This document shows, in pieces, positions 40,073-50,108 of a DNA stretch of 64,000 bases. The DNA is from Arthrobacter gallicola (GTDB taxonomy: Bacteria > Actinomycetota > Actinomycetes > Actinomycetales > Micrococcaceae), in the NCBI RefSeq assembly GCF_014836775.1, contig NZ_JACSQD010000005.1, positions 147,514-211,513 on the forward strand, written 5' to 3'. Both the position numbers and the translations under genes were made by a program. The number at the start of each line of letters is the position of its first letter. The stretch's first letter is position 1. Under the pieces are notes generated by a model. That model was not told where the DNA came from. It did no database searches and was given only the letters and a program-made list of their open reading frames with translations.

Positions 40073-41405
40073 CCCCGTGGACCCCCTGGACACCCCGGAC
40101 GACGGCGCTGCGGCGGCGGGCGCGGCGGCAGAAAGGGCTGCGGCTGCGGCGGCGGGCGCGGCGGCAGAGAGGGCTGCGGCAGCGGCGGTCCGGGACCGGA
40201 TTGACGCCATGTGGCGGATCGACGGTGCTGGGATTGTCGCGGCCCTGGCCCGTGCCACCGGGGACCTGGGGCTGGCAGAGGATGTCGCCCAGGAAGCGGT
40301 GGCCGAGGCGCTGGCCCGGTGGCCGGCGGAGGGCGTGCCGCGGAACCCGGCGGCCTGGCTCACCACTGTCGCCAAGCGCCGGGCAATTGATGCCTGGCGC
40401 CGGGCGGCACGGCTGCAGGACCGTTATACGGACCTGGGCCGGCGGCTGGAGGACGAGGCGGCACCGCAGTGGGATCCGCTGCCGGACGACGTCCTGAAAC
40501 TTATTTTTGTAGCCTGTCATCCGGTGCTGTCCCGGGAGGCGCAGGTGGCCCTGACGCTGCGGATTGTGGGCGGACTGTCCGCCAGGGAGATCGCCCGGCT
40601 GTTCCTGCTGCCGGTGGCCACGGTGCAGCAGCGGATTGTCCGGGCGAAGAAGACCCTGGCCGCGGCCAGGGTTCCGTTTGATGTTCCGGAGCCGAATGAG
40701 TGGCGCGCCCGGCTCGGCGGGGTGCTCGCGGTGATCTACCTTCTGTTCACCGAGGGGTACGCTGCCTCGTCCGGACCGTCGTGGATGCGCCAGGAACCGG
40801 CGTCGGAGGCCCTGCGGCTGGGCCGGCTGCTGGCCCGGCTTGTTCCGCGGGAGCCGGAGGCGCTCGCCTTGGTGGCCCTGATGGAGTTCCAGGCGTCCAG
40901 GTTCCGTGCCCGGACCAGGGCGGACGGGTCTCCGGTCCTGCTTTCCGACCAGGACCGGACGCTGTGGGACCGGGGTCAGATCGAGCGCGGGCGGGCCGCC
41001 CTGGCCCAGGCTGACGCGCTGGGACGGGGCCGGGGAAACTATGCGCTGCAGGCCGCGATCGCGCAGTGCCATGCGGTTGCGCCGAGTGTCGAGGGCACCG
41101 ACTGGCAGAGAATCGTGCTGCTGTACGAGGCGTTGGGCCGCCTGGCGCCGTCTCCGGTAGTGGAGCTGAACCGTGCCGTGGCGGTGTCCATGGCCACCGG
41201 ACCGGCGACGGCGCTGGAGCTGGTGGACCGGCTTGCCGCCACGGGTGCCCTGCGCGGCTCACACCTGCTGCCCAGCGTGCGGGCGGAACTGCTGTCCCGT
41301 CTCGACCGGGAGGAAGAAGCGCGGGCAGAATTCAGTGCTGCCGCCGCACTGGCACGCAATGACCGGGAACGGGAGGTCCTGGAGCGGCGGGCCTTGGGGC
41401 TGTGA
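40065..41405 (+). CDS. ECF RNA polymerase sigma factor with C-terminal extension (ECF42-like)
   Basis: A 446-aa sigma factor: region 2 (LAEDVAQEAVAEALARWP ... AWLTTVAKRRAIDAWRRAARL), region 4 (LTLRIVGGLSAREIARLFLLPVATVQQRIVRAKKTL), and then a long C-terminal domain of helical repeats. This layout and the linked YCII gene match the ECF42 group, which lacks a typical anti-sigma factor. The N-terminal 40 residues are Ala/Glu/Arg-rich, with a 36-bp tandem duplication at about 40118-40189. Start ATG 40065 overlaps the YCII stop. Confidence 0.88.
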
Positions 41406-41462
41406 CCGTTCCGTGAATCCGTTTTCCGGACGGATCAGTTTTCGAGATCGATTCCGGACGGA

Positions 41463-42332
41463 TCAGTTTTCCGGAGCCGGGTCGGGGCTGGAGGTCCCCG
41501 GTCCAGAGGGGTCTGGCTGCTGCGGATCCTCTGCGGCCGGTCCGGACTGCGTCTCTGCGTCCGGATCCGGGTGACCCGGTGCCGGTTCGGCGTCGATCAC
41601 CAGAACGGTGACGTTATCCCGGCCACCAGCACGCAGTGCGGCCTGGACCAGCGCCGCACAGGCGTCCTGCGGGTTGGAGACGGCGGAGAGGATCTGGAAG
41701 ATGTGCCCGTCGCTGACCTCGCCCGTCAAACCGTCGGAGCAGACCATCAGGCGGTCCCCCGGCTCCACCGGAAGCAGCCAGAAATCCGCACTGGTGTCGT
41801 TGCCGGTGCCCAGTGCGCGGGTCACCACATGGCGGCGGGGGTGAACCAGCGCCTCATCCGGGGTGATCTGGCCAAGGTCCACAAGTTCCTGGACCTCGCT
41901 GTGGTCCACGGTGACCTGCTCCAGGACGCCGCGGGACAGCCGGTAGGTGCGGGAGTCTCCCACGTTGAAGACCAGCCAGTACGGCTGGGAATCCTCCTGG
42001 ACCAGCACCGCTCCCGTCAGTGTGGTTCCGGCGCGGCCGCCGGTTTCCTCACGGATCTGCCGGTCGGCCTTAGCCAGCAGTTCCTCCACCTCGGCGGCGG
42101 GCACCTCGGGGAGGTGTTCGCCAACAATCCGGGAGTCGGCCAGGGTCCGCACGCAGATGCTGCTGGCCACCTCGCCTGCTTCGTGTCCGCCCATGCCGTC
42201 TGCGACCGCGAAGATCGGATCCGCGGCGATCAGTGAATCCTCGTTTAGTTCACGTCTCAGGCCGCGGTCGGAGGCATAGCCGAAGACCGCCTCGAGTTCC
42301 AACGCCTCGGCTGTCGTTTCGTCGGAGTTCAT
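41463..42332 (-). CDS. PP2C family serine/threonine phosphatase
   Basis: A 289-aa PP2C phosphatase: RRELNEDSLIA, IFAVADGMGGHEAGEVAS, LMVCSDGLTGEVSD and RDNVTVLVIDAE supply the metal-binding aspartates. It is comparable to the soluble catalytic domains of actinobacterial PstP-type enzymes but has no membrane anchor. The C-terminal tail (about 250-289) is Pro/Glu/Asp-rich. No protein kinase gene lies nearby in the window, so its partner is unknown. Confidence 0.9.
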   Translation of the reverse strand: MNSDETTAEALELEAVFGYASDRGLRRELNEDSLIAADPIFAVADGMGGHEAGEVASSICVRTLADSRIVGEHLPEVPAAEVEELLAKADRQIREETGGRAGTTLTGAVLVQEDSQPYWLVFNVGDSRTYRLSRGVLEQVTVDHSEVQELVDLGQITPDEALVHPRRHVVTRALGTGNDTSADFWLLPVEPGDRLMVCSDGLTGEVSDGHIFQILSAVSNPQDACAALVQAALRAGGRDNVTVLVIDAEPAPGHPDPDAETQSGPAAEDPQQPDPSGPGTSSPDPAPEN

Positions 42333-42547
42333 TCACGCCCTATCCGGAAGCTGTGCTGTGATGATGCGCTGTGGTGATGTGTCTAACGTTCTCCCCATTA
42401 CCCTAACGGACCACCACCTCATCAGCGGTGCTGCGGCGGGTCACGGTGCTGCGGCGGGTCACACGGCCCGCCCGGCGGGGCGTGGACGGCGGGAGCGCCG
42501 CGAGCCCGGGACCCCGGCGGCAGCGGCGGCAGCGGCGGCACCGGACC

Positions 42548-43690
42548 TTAGTCCAGGATCAGCCCCTGCCCGGTCCCCCTGGCCAGGGTCACGGGGTGAA
42601 TCTCGCCGAAACCGCGTACGTTGCGCGGCGGATGCGGGATCAGGACGAAGCTGTCATTATTACGCAGCGCCGCGGCCGTGGATGCGTCGGTCAGCACCGT
42701 TCCGGGTTCTGCCAGCGAGGTCAGCCGGGAGGCCAGGTTGACGGTCGGTCCGTAAATGTCACCCAGCCGGGACAGCACCCGCCCCCACACCACCGCCACC
42801 CGGGCGGAGGGAAGCAGCTCATCTTCGCTGAAGGCCTTGGCCAGCGCCAGGGAGATCTCCGCACCGGCTTCCGGGGTTTCCGCGTTGAACAGGACTTCAT
42901 CACCGATGGTCTTCACCAGTCGTCCGCCGCCTACGGAGATGATTTCGGAGCACTTGTGCTCAAAACGCTGGACCATTTGGGCCAGTGTCTTCTCGTTCAT
43001 CTGCCGCGACAGGCTCGTGTAGGACACCAGGTCCGCAAAGCCGACGGCGCGGGCCAGCGGCAGCGGATTGTCGTCGGCATCGGCGTCGTGGCTCGCCAGT
43101 CCCGCTTCGGCCCGGAGCGCCAGCCGCTGAATCGCGGCGTTCAGCTGCCGTTTCCAGGCATAGACAAGGGTCTTTTCCAGCGGCTCAATGAGGTCCGGCA
43201 GCGCTGCGACCAGTTTTTTACGCGCCTCCGCATCGGTGATTCCGCGCTGGACCACCATCTCCTCCACGAGGGCTTCGACCTGCCACACCACCATGCGGTC
43301 GGTCATCTGCCCGATCGAGCGCATGATCGAAATGGCAGCTTCCTCGGTGAGCTGTTCGTCGCGGACCAGCTGAATCACGGTGCTCAGTGCATCGCGGTCC
43401 GCCTCGGTGAAGAACACCGCGTCGTCGTCGAGGTTGGGGAACCCCATGGCCCGCCAGAGCTTGCGGGCGGAGAGCAGGGAGACACCGGCTCCGGCAGCTG
43501 CTTCCCGCCGCTTGAGCGTCCGCGGACCACCGATCAGCTGCGCTTCAAGTTTGCGCACGTCCTCCCGGTCAATTGCCCCCGGGGAATCCGCAAGCGTGGA
43601 CTTCTCAGGCAGCGGCACGGCATTCATGGACAGGGTCAGCGGCTCGGGTTCGACGGCGTCGTCAGGCGCTTCGGAGCCCTGATCACTCAT
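42548..43690 (-). CDS. Class III adenylate/guanylate cyclase
   Basis: A 380-aa nucleotidyl cyclase. The N-terminal half (about 35-190) resembles the regulatory domain of mycobacterial cyclases such as Rv1264/Rv2212. The C-terminal cyclase domain has the metal-binding Asp residues in GFADLVSYTSLS and TIGDEVLFNA, the substrate Lys in RLVKTIGDE, and the transition-state Asn/Arg in YGPTVNLASRL. All key residues look present, so it is probably active. Start at 43690 overlaps the PH-domain gene stop by 8 bp. Confidence 0.9.
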   Translation of the reverse strand: MSDQGSEAPDDAVEPEPLTLSMNAVPLPEKSTLADSPGAIDREDVRKLEAQLIGGPRTLKRREAAAGAGVSLLSARKLWRAMGFPNLDDDAVFFTEADRDALSTVIQLVRDEQLTEEAAISIMRSIGQMTDRMVVWQVEALVEEMVVQRGITDAEARKKLVAALPDLIEPLEKTLVYAWKRQLNAAIQRLALRAEAGLASHDADADDNPLPLARAVGFADLVSYTSLSRQMNEKTLAQMVQRFEHKCSEIISVGGGRLVKTIGDEVLFNAETPEAGAEISLALAKAFSEDELLPSARVAVVWGRVLSRLGDIYGPTVNLASRLTSLAEPGTVLTDASTAAALRNNDSFVLIPHPPRNVRGFGEIHPVTLARGTGQGLILD

Positions 43691-44252
43691 AGCCGCTCCA
43701 ATCGTCGTCGTAACCCGTGCTTCCTTCAATATCTACACCATCGAACATCGCTGTCATGGGCAGCTGCTCTATGGTGGCCAACACAATCGACTTGAATTTA
43801 TGCACCTCAGGCACGGAGGGATAGTCAATCACCCGGCCGCGGCCAAGGTCGATCCGCAGGGTTCCGGCCCGCTGCATCCGCTGCAGGATCCCCTGCCGCG
43901 CTTCCAGCTGGTAGATCGAGGCCAGCGGCAGATCGTGCTCACGGCGCCGAAGAATGCCCCGGCGCTGGATCAGCCGCCGGCTGGTCAGCACATAGCGGGT
44001 GGCGTTCCACCGCAGCACCGGCGGCACACAGAACCGTGCCAGCAGCAGAACGGTCAGGAGAACGACGGCGGGCCCCAGCACAAACGTCCAGTCCGCCACG
44101 GCGGCAGGAAGCGTGTCCCGGCCCAGGTACCCCAGCGCGAAGCCCCCTGCAGCACCGGCCGCAGCGGCCAGCAGGATCGGACCCAGCAGTGGTCCGGCAT
44201 GTGGCCGCGCAGCCACAATCACCTGTTCCCCCGGCTCCAGCCTCATCCGCAC
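43683..44252 (-). CDS. Bacterial PH-domain membrane protein
   Basis: A 189-aa protein with two membrane helices near residues 24-44 and 52-72, followed by a bacterial PH-like (bPH2/YdbS-type) domain with the recognisable RYVLTSRRLIQRRGILRRREHDLPLASIYQLEARQG core. The function is unknown. The start is GTG 44252 or ATG 44246. It lies between birA (22-bp gap) and the cyclase gene (8-bp overlap), so the three are probably one transcript. Confidence 0.8.
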   Translation of the reverse strand: MRMRLEPGEQVIVAARPHAGPLLGPILLAAAAGAAGGFALGYLGRDTLPAAVADWTFVLGPAVVLLTVLLLARFCVPPVLRWNATRYVLTSRRLIQRRGILRRREHDLPLASIYQLEARQGILQRMQRAGTLRIDLGRGRVIDYPSVPEVHKFKSIVLATIEQLPMTAMFDGVDIEGSTGYDDDWSGYE

Positions 44253-44274
44253 CGGAGCCCGTTTGGGCGCGCGC

Positions 44275-45159
44275 TCATGCCTCAGCGGCCCGGAGATGCA
44301 CCACGTCTGCCGCGGTCACCGCATGCCGGATGCCCTCGCCGTCGACAATCAGCAGCCCACCGTGGGGATCGAGCCCGACGGCGCGGCCCACCAGTTCCGA
44401 TTCGCCCGGAAGTAAGGCCCGGACCTGCCGGCCCAGCGTGATCATCCGCGCCGCGATGCTCTCCTTCAGGGTCCGGCCAGCCGCCTGGGGCACATCCGCA
44501 TCCCCGTCAACGGCGCAGAACCCGCGGTAGTCCTCGGTGAACCGAAGCAGATAATCCTCCAGCAGGACGTTCCGGTCCGTGGTGGAGGCGTATTCCATCA
44601 GCAGACTGGTGGCGGTGCTTACCGGCTGGTCCTCGTCGGTAAGAGAGACGTTCAGACCGGTGCCGACCACGACGGCGGGCGGATTGCCGGAGGTCTCCGG
44701 AACCACCTGCGCCAGGACGCCGGCCAGCTTCCGGCCGTCCACCATGACGTCGTTGGGCCACTTCAGCTTGGGCTCCACGCCCGTGCGGGCGGCGATGCTC
44801 TCGGTGAGCGATAACGCTGAGAGCAGGGACAGCCATCCATAGGACTGGGTCGGCAGCGGCCGCCCCGAAGGATTAACCGGGCGCAGCAGGACACTGACGA
44901 ACAGCGAGGACCGTTCCGGCGCTTCCCAGGTGCGGCCCAGCCGGCCCCGGCCGGCGGTTTGGAGTTCCGCGGTCAGCACGGAGAGGTCGGGGTACGCCGA
45001 CGGCACCAGCCGCGCGGCGTCGGCAAGGTCAACGTTTGTGGATCCGGTCTCGGAAACCACGTCCAGCCGGGACAGGGGTCCTGCGGGGGCAACAAGGCGC
45101 GCCTGGAGCCGCTCCGGTTCCAGGGGTGGACGCTCCATGCTGGAGTAGTGCAAATGCAT
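44275..45159 (-). CDS. birA: Biotin-[acetyl-CoA-carboxylase] ligase
   Basis: Attaches biotin to the carrier domain of biotin enzymes, here probably the accC product. The 294-aa protein has the biotinyl-AMP loop TAGRGRLGRTW, the catalytic KWPNDVMVDGRKLAGVL segment and a C-terminal SH3-like domain. No N-terminal HTH, so it is the monofunctional type. It lies next to the acyl-CoA carboxylase genes. The start (45159) has GGAGG only one base before the ATG, so a later ATG at 45138 is possible. Confidence 0.93.
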   Translation of the reverse strand: MHLHYSSMERPPLEPERLQARLVAPAGPLSRLDVVSETGSTNVDLADAARLVPSAYPDLSVLTAELQTAGRGRLGRTWEAPERSSLFVSVLLRPVNPSGRPLPTQSYGWLSLLSALSLTESIAARTGVEPKLKWPNDVMVDGRKLAGVLAQVVPETSGNPPAVVVGTGLNVSLTDEDQPVSTATSLLMEYASTTDRNVLLEDYLLRFTEDYRGFCAVDGDADVPQAAGRTLKESIAARMITLGRQVRALLPGESELVGRAVGLDPHGGLLIVDGEGIRHAVTAADVVHLRAAEA

Positions 45160-45189
45160 GCCTCCGATCTTACGCGCCGGGTCCCCCGG

Positions 45190-45212
45190 TCAGGCGGACC
45201 GGGTCCGCCTGA
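45190..45212. terminator. Hairpin between SDR and birA genes
   Basis: TCAGGCGGAC (45190-45199) and GTCCGCCTGA (45203-45212) form a perfect 10-bp stem with a 3-nt loop, between the SDR stop and the birA start on the minus strand. It is a likely terminator or processing hairpin, without a clear T-run. The rest of the gap (45213-45321) is made of short C/G repeats of CGGGCTGCACCGGCC. Confidence 0.5.
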
Positions 45213-45321
45213 CGCCGGGCTGCACCGGCCGGGCGTCGGGCTGCACCGGCCAGCGCCGGGCGGCCGGTGCCGGGCTGCACCGGCCAGCGCCGGGCGGGCG
45301 GGCCAGCCGGGCGGGCGCCGC

Positions 45322-46173
45322 TTAGAGGAAGAAGTCCGCCATGAGCTGGTCTTCCGGCGCACCGAGACTGTACTTGGTGAAGTCAGTGACCCCCTCTTCG
45401 GACAGGACCTGTTCGTCGGTGTAGAAGTTGCCGGTCGCTTCCTTCCCGGGGCGGGTCAGGATGGCGTGCGCGGCGTCGGCCATGATGTCGGCGCTGCGGG
45501 AAACCCGGGCAAGTTCGGAGCCGCCGGGCATGTTGCGGATGGCAGCGGTGTCAATGGAGGTGCACGGCCAGAGCGAGTTGACCCCGATCCCGTCCTTTCG
45601 CAGTTCTTCCGCCAGGCCCAGCGTGGTCAGGGACATGCCGTATTTGGCCATGGTGTAGGCGAGGTAGCTGCCGGCCCATTTCGGGTCCAGGTTCAGCGGC
45701 GGGGAAAGGGTAAGGATATGGCCGTTGTCGGAGTTCCGCAGGGCCTGCAGGGAGGACTTGGAGAGCAGGAACGTTCCCCGCGCGTTGATGTCCTGCATCA
45801 GGTCGTAGCTCTTCATGGTGACGTCGTCCGTGCCGCGCAGATCGATGGCGGAGGCATTGTTCAAAACGATGTCGATCCCGCCGAACCGTTCCACCGTGGC
45901 CGCGACAGCGTTGGCGACATCCTCGTCGCTGCGGACGTCCCCAATAATCGGCAGGGCTTTGCCGCCGGCTGCTTCCAGCTGCTCCGCGGCGGTGTAGACC
46001 GTGCCCTCCAGCTTGGGATGCGGTTCACCGGTCTTCGCGAGCATGGCGATGTTGGCGCCGTCGGCAGCCGCCCTCAGGGCGATGGCCAGGCCAATGCCCC
46101 GGCTGCCGCCGGACATCAGGATGGTGCGTCCAGCGAGGGAACGCGGGTTCGAAGAGGCTGTGTTCGAGGTCAT
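45322..46173 (-). CDS. SDR family oxidoreductase (HSDL2-like)
   Basis: A 283-aa short-chain dehydrogenase/reductase. The nucleotide-binding motif is MSGGSRGIGLAIALRAA, the NNAS motif is VLNNASAID, and the catalytic Tyr-Lys pair is in YTMAKYG. Resembles the SDR part of hydroxysteroid-dehydrogenase-like protein 2; substrate unknown. Start at 46173 was chosen at the family N-terminus (MTSNTASSN...SLAGRTILMSGG). Divergent from accD across a 305-bp gap that carries two palindromes. Confidence 0.85.
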   Translation of the reverse strand: MTSNTASSNPRSLAGRTILMSGGSRGIGLAIALRAAADGANIAMLAKTGEPHPKLEGTVYTAAEQLEAAGGKALPIIGDVRSDEDVANAVAATVERFGGIDIVLNNASAIDLRGTDDVTMKSYDLMQDINARGTFLLSKSSLQALRNSDNGHILTLSPPLNLDPKWAGSYLAYTMAKYGMSLTTLGLAEELRKDGIGVNSLWPCTSIDTAAIRNMPGGSELARVSRSADIMADAAHAILTRPGKEATGNFYTDEQVLSEEGVTDFTKYSLGAPEDQLMADFFL

Positions 46174-46203
46174 ACGGACAGGGTAATGCACTCGCGGCAA
46201 ATA

Positions 46204-46221
46204 TGTTACTCGTGAGTAACA
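46204..46221. promoter_or_regulatory. Operator-like palindrome upstream of SDR gene
   Basis: TGTTACTC (46204-46211) and GAGTAACA (46214-46221) form a perfect 8-bp dyad with a 2-bp centre, typical of a TetR-family operator. It lies about 30 bp upstream of the SDR start codon and about 260 bp from accD, so it more likely controls the SDR gene. The cognate regulator is not in the window. Confidence 0.6.
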
Positions 46222-46324
46222 TCGGGTCCATAGCGGTTGCACCCACCCCCGCCCCAGCGGAATGGCCCCGGCCTTCCCGGCACCCACACCTGCCTTCACT
46301 GAGCCAACGCGCCGGGACCGAAAT

Positions 46325-46339
46325 TGTAGGATTCCTACA
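46325..46339. promoter_or_regulatory. Operator-like palindrome upstream of accD
   Basis: TGTAGGA-T-TCCTACA is a perfect 7-bp dyad with a single central base. It lies 140 bp before the accD start. A related sequence with 12 of 15 identical positions occurs before accC (56057-56071), suggesting a common regulator. Confidence 0.6.
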
Positions 46340-46478
46340 CCCGGGATGGGTGTTGCCGCTCACTAGACTGGGTAGAACGCGCGCCCCGTTGTGTAAAACC
46401 TACTGAAACCCACTTCAGGGATGCACCAGCAGGGCGGCACCGACCGGCAGCCATCCCCCAGAAGCACCCGGAGAGCAC

Positions 46479-48074
46479 ATGAGCATCGACCAGGACATCG
46501 ACCTGCAGACCACCGCAGGCAAAATTGCGGACTTCCGGCGCCGCCAGGCCCTGGCCGCAGCACCTTCCGGGCCCGCTGCCATCGAGAAGCAGCATGCCCG
46601 GGGCAAGCACACCGCCCGCGAGCGCATCGACCTGCTGCTGGACGAGGGCTCATTTGTCGAATTCGATGCCCTGGCGGTCCACCGCTCCACCGCCTTCGGG
46701 ATGGAAAAGAAAAAGCCGCTCGGCGACGGACTGGTCTCCGGCTACGGCACCGTCGACGGCCGCCCGGTGGCGGTCTACAGCCAGGACTTCACCGTGTACG
46801 GCGGTTCGCTGAGCCAGGTCAACGGCGAAAAGATCGTCAAGGTGCAGGAACACGCCCTGCGCAACGGCTGCCCGGTCATCGGCATCCTGGACGGCGGCGG
46901 CGCCCGCATCCAGGAAGGCGTGGCCTCCCTGGCGATGTTCGCCGATATCTTCCGCAACAATGTCCACGCGTCCGGCGTCGTACCCCAGATCTCCCTGATC
47001 ATGGGCCCGTCGGCCGGCGGTGCCGCCTATTCTCCCGCCCTGACCGACTACGTGGTGATGGTGGACAAGACCTCCCACATGTTCATCACCGGACCGGACG
47101 TGATCAAGACCGTCACCGGTGAAGACGTGGACATGGAAACCCTCGGCGGCGCACGGCAGCACAACGCCAACACCGGCACCTCCACGTACCTGGCCTCCGA
47201 TGAGGAGGACGCCATCGACTTCGTGCGGGAGCTGCTGGACTTCCTGCCCTCCAACAACCTGGCCGAGGCGCCGCTGGCGGCGTTCGACCAGGACATGGAG
47301 ATCACCGACGGCGACCTCGCCCTGGACTCGCTCATCCCGGACTCGGCGAACCAGCCCTATGACATGCGCACGGTCATTGAACAGGTGGTCGACGACGGTC
47401 ATTTCCTGGAGATGCAGGCCCTGTACGCTCCGAACGTGATCATCGGCTACGGCCGGCTCGAAGGCCACACGGTGGGCATCGTCGCCAACCAGCCCCTGCA
47501 GTTCGCCGGCACCCTGGACATCAATGCCTCGGAGAAGGCGGCGCGGTTTGTCCGGAACTGCGATGCGTTCAACATCCCCATCCTCACCTTCGTGGACGTT
47601 CCCGGCTTCCTGCCCGGCAAGGACCAGGAGTTCCAGGGCATCATCCGCCGCGGCGCCAAGCTGCTCTACGCCTACGCTGAAGCCACCGTGCCGAAGCTGA
47701 CCGTGATCACCCGCAAGGCCTACGGCGGCGCATACATCGTGATGGGCTCCAAGAAGCTGGGGGCTGATCTCAACGTCGCCTGGCCCACCGCGCAGATCGG
47801 CGTGATGGGCGCCCAGGGTGCAGTGAACATCCTGTACCGCGGGCAGCTGGCAGCGGCGGCTGCGGAAGGCCGCGACGTCGACGAAGTCCGGCAGGGCTTT
47901 ATCAACGCCTACGAAGAAGAGCTGCTCAACCCGTACCAGTCAGCGGAGCTGGGCTATGTCGACGCCGTGATCGCGCCGTCGGAAACCCGGCTACAGCTGA
48001 TCCGCGGCCTGCGTGCCCTGCGGGACAAGCGTGCCGCACTCCCGCACAAGAAGCACGGAAACATCCCGCTGTGA
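46479..48074 (+). CDS. accD: Acyl-CoA carboxylase beta (carboxyltransferase) subunit
   Basis: The 531-aa carboxyltransferase subunit moves CO2 from carboxybiotin to acetyl- or propionyl-CoA. It has the typical [24 protein letters not shown] opening, an oxyanion-type GGARIQEGV loop and a second in [11 protein letters not shown]. Together with accE and accC it forms the actinobacterial acyl-CoA carboxylase. The preference (acetyl versus propionyl) is not certain. GGAG lies 5 bp before the ATG. The accE GTG overlaps its stop by 4 bp. Confidence 0.95.
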   Translation: MSIDQDIDLQTTAGKIADFRRRQALAAAPSGPAAIEKQHARGKHTARERIDLLLDEGSFVEFDALAVHRSTAFGMEKKKPLGDGLVSGYGTVDGRPVAVYSQDFTVYGGSLSQVNGEKIVKVQEHALRNGCPVIGILDGGGARIQEGVASLAMFADIFRNNVHASGVVPQISLIMGPSAGGAAYSPALTDYVVMVDKTSHMFITGPDVIKTVTGEDVDMETLGGARQHNANTGTSTYLASDEEDAIDFVRELLDFLPSNNLAEAPLAAFDQDMEITDGDLALDSLIPDSANQPYDMRTVIEQVVDDGHFLEMQALYAPNVIIGYGRLEGHTVGIVANQPLQFAGTLDINASEKAARFVRNCDAFNIPILTFVDVPGFLPGKDQEFQGIIRRGAKLLYAYAEATVPKLTVITRKAYGGAYIVMGSKKLGADLNVAWPTAQIGVMGAQGAVNILYRGQLAAAAAEGRDVDEVRQGFINAYEEELLNPYQSAELGYVDAVIAPSETRLQLIRGLRALRDKRAALPHKKHGNIPL

Positions 48075-48319
48075 GCACCGTAAACGACGCCGCCGGCGCC
48101 CCTGAAGAGCCGCTGTTCCAGGTACTGGCCGGCAACCCGACGGATGAGGAACTGGCTGTCCTGGCCGCCGTCGTCGTCGGTCTCAGCGCCGGTGCCGCAG
48201 ACCCGGAACCGCAGCATGCGGCGGACCCGGCGAGCACCCGCCGCGCCTGGACCAGACGGCGCCAGCTCAGCCTGCGGCCCGCTCCCGGACCGGGCTCGTG
48301 GCGGCGCAGCTACCGCTGA
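48071..48319 (+). CDS. accE: Acyl-CoA carboxylase epsilon subunit
   Basis: An 82-aa protein with the AccE/PccE pattern: the [23 protein letters not shown] start and a basic, Trp-containing C-terminus ([10 protein letters not shown] ... GSWRRSYR). In actinobacteria this small subunit stabilises or stimulates the carboxylase holoenzyme. GTG start overlaps accD (GTGA). Short, but the signature is clear. Confidence 0.88.
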   Translation: MSTVNDAAGAPEEPLFQVLAGNPTDEELAVLAAVVVGLSAGAADPEPQHAADPASTRRAWTRRRQLSLRPAPGPGSWRRSYR

Positions 48320-48337
48320 CCCGTTACGCTCGGGAGT

Positions 48338-50056
48338 GTGACTGAACAGACAACCTCGCCAGAATCCCTGTCCACCGCCGGGACGCGCACCCCTACCGCC
48401 ATTGATGCCGTCGCCGAAGCATTCACCGAAAACCTGCTGCACCTGGATCCATCCTTCGCGACCACGCTGGGCATCCCGGGCCATGAAACGGAGTACGCCG
48501 ACTACTCCCCCGCCGGCCTGGAATCCACGGCCGAAGCGATGCGGGAGACCCTCGACCGGCTTGAGGATCTCCAGCCCGCGGACGACGTCGACCGTGTCAC
48601 CCTCGATGCCATGCGTGAACGCCTGGGCCTCGCCCTGGAAATCCACGACTCCGGCTGGGACCTCGCCGACCTGAACAACATCGCGTCCCCCGCCCAGGAC
48701 ATCCGCGCGATCTTCGATCTGATGCCCACGGACACCGTGGACGCCTGGGAGCACATCTCCGGCCGCCTGCACAACCTGCCCGACGCCGTCGCCGGGTACA
48801 TCACCTCACTGCGCAGCGGCGCCGAGCAGGGCCGCGTGGCCGCCCGCCGCCAGGTGGAAATCGTGATGGAGCAGGCCGGAAAGTACGCCGAAGACGGCGG
48901 CTTCTTTGATGCGTTTGTTTCGCAGGCAGCCCTCGCCGACGGTGGTGAACTGCCGGACGCACTGCAGTCCTCACTGCGGCAGAACGCCGACGGCGCCCGC
49001 GCCGCCTACCGCTCGCTGGTGGACTTCCTCAGCGGGGAACTGCTCCCCGCCGCACCGGAGAAGGACGCCGTGGGAGCCGAGCGCTACGCGCTGATGTCCC
49101 GCCAGTTCCTCGGCTCCGCCGTCGATCTGGAGGAAACCTACCAGTGGGGTGTCGCGGAGCTGGACCGCATCATCGCCGAGCAGGAGGAGGTGGCCCACCA
49201 GATTCAGCCCGGCGCCTCGGTCCGCGAGGCCATGGACCTGCTCGACGCCGATCCGGGCCGCCAGCTGAACGGCACCGAAGAGCTGCGCACCTGGATGCAG
49301 GAACTCTCCGACCGGGCGGTGGCCGAACTCTCCGGCACCCACTTCGACATCACCGGCCCGATGCGCAAGCTGGAATGCAGGATCGCCCCCACCAATGAGG
49401 GTGGGATCTACTACACCGGACCCAGCGATGACTTCTCCCGGCCGGGCCGCATGTGGTGGTCAGTTCCCGAGGGCGAAGACACCTTCACCACGTGGAAGGA
49501 AACCACCACCGTCTACCATGAGGGCGTTCCGGGCCACCACCTGCAGATCGCCACCGCGGTGGCTTCCCGCGGTTTGCTCAACAGCTGGCGCCGCAACGTG
49601 TGCTGGGTGTCCGGCCACGGCGAAGGCTGGGCGCTCTACGCCGAACGGCTGATGGCCGAACTTGGCTACCTGAACGACCCCGGAGACCGGATGGGGATGC
49701 TCGACGCGCAGCGGATGCGCGCTGCCCGCGTGGTCTTCGACATCGGCGTGCACCTGGAGCTGGAGGTTCCGGAGCGCTGGGGCTCGGGCACCTGGACCCC
49801 GGAAAAGGGCTACGACTTCCTCAAGCAGAACATCGCAATCTCCGAGGGCCAGCTGAACTTCGAGTTCACCCGCTACCTCGGCTGGCCGGGCCAGGCACCT
49901 GCCTACAAGCTGGGACAGCGGCTCTGGGAGCAGATTCGGGACGAAGTCCGTGCCCGCGAAGGAGAGGCCTTCGACGAGAAGGCATTCCACACCAAGGCGC
50001 TGCAGCTCGGGTCGGTCGGCCTGGACACCCTGCGCCGGGCGCTGCTGGAGGGCTAG
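48338..50056 (+). CDS. DUF885 domain protein (putative metallopeptidase)
   Basis: A 572-aa protein of the DUF885 family, whose members are related to M32-like and other HExxH-type peptidases. It contains YHEGVPGHHLQ around residue 390, a likely metal-binding variant motif, and a later GHGEGWALYAERLMAE, which could supply the third ligand. It is probably cytoplasmic, since no signal peptide is seen. GTG start, 18 bp after accE. It may be cotranscribed with accDE, but no functional link is evident. Confidence 0.8.
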   Translation: MTEQTTSPESLSTAGTRTPTAIDAVAEAFTENLLHLDPSFATTLGIPGHETEYADYSPAGLESTAEAMRETLDRLEDLQPADDVDRVTLDAMRERLGLALEIHDSGWDLADLNNIASPAQDIRAIFDLMPTDTVDAWEHISGRLHNLPDAVAGYITSLRSGAEQGRVAARRQVEIVMEQAGKYAEDGGFFDAFVSQAALADGGELPDALQSSLRQNADGARAAYRSLVDFLSGELLPAAPEKDAVGAERYALMSRQFLGSAVDLEETYQWGVAELDRIIAEQEEVAHQIQPGASVREAMDLLDADPGRQLNGTEELRTWMQELSDRAVAELSGTHFDITGPMRKLECRIAPTNEGGIYYTGPSDDFSRPGRMWWSVPEGEDTFTTWKETTTVYHEGVPGHHLQIATAVASRGLLNSWRRNVCWVSGHGEGWALYAERLMAELGYLNDPGDRMGMLDAQRMRAARVVFDIGVHLELEVPERWGSGTWTPEKGYDFLKQNIAISEGQLNFEFTRYLGWPGQAPAYKLGQRLWEQIRDEVRAREGEAFDEKAFHTKALQLGSVGLDTLRRALLEG

Positions 50057-50072
50057 GTCCTCTGCCGAATAA

Positions 50073-50108
50073 GCACGGGGTGCCGGCTTCTCAGCGGGCA
50101 CCCCGTGC
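50073..50108. terminator. Terminator hairpin after DUF885 gene
   Basis: GCACGGGGTGCC (50073-50084) and GGCACCCCGTGC (50097-50108) form a perfect 12-bp stem with a 12-nt loop, 17 bp after the DUF885 stop. No clear T-run follows. The remainder of the 306-bp gap (50109-50362) holds no recognised gene. Confidence 0.65.
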
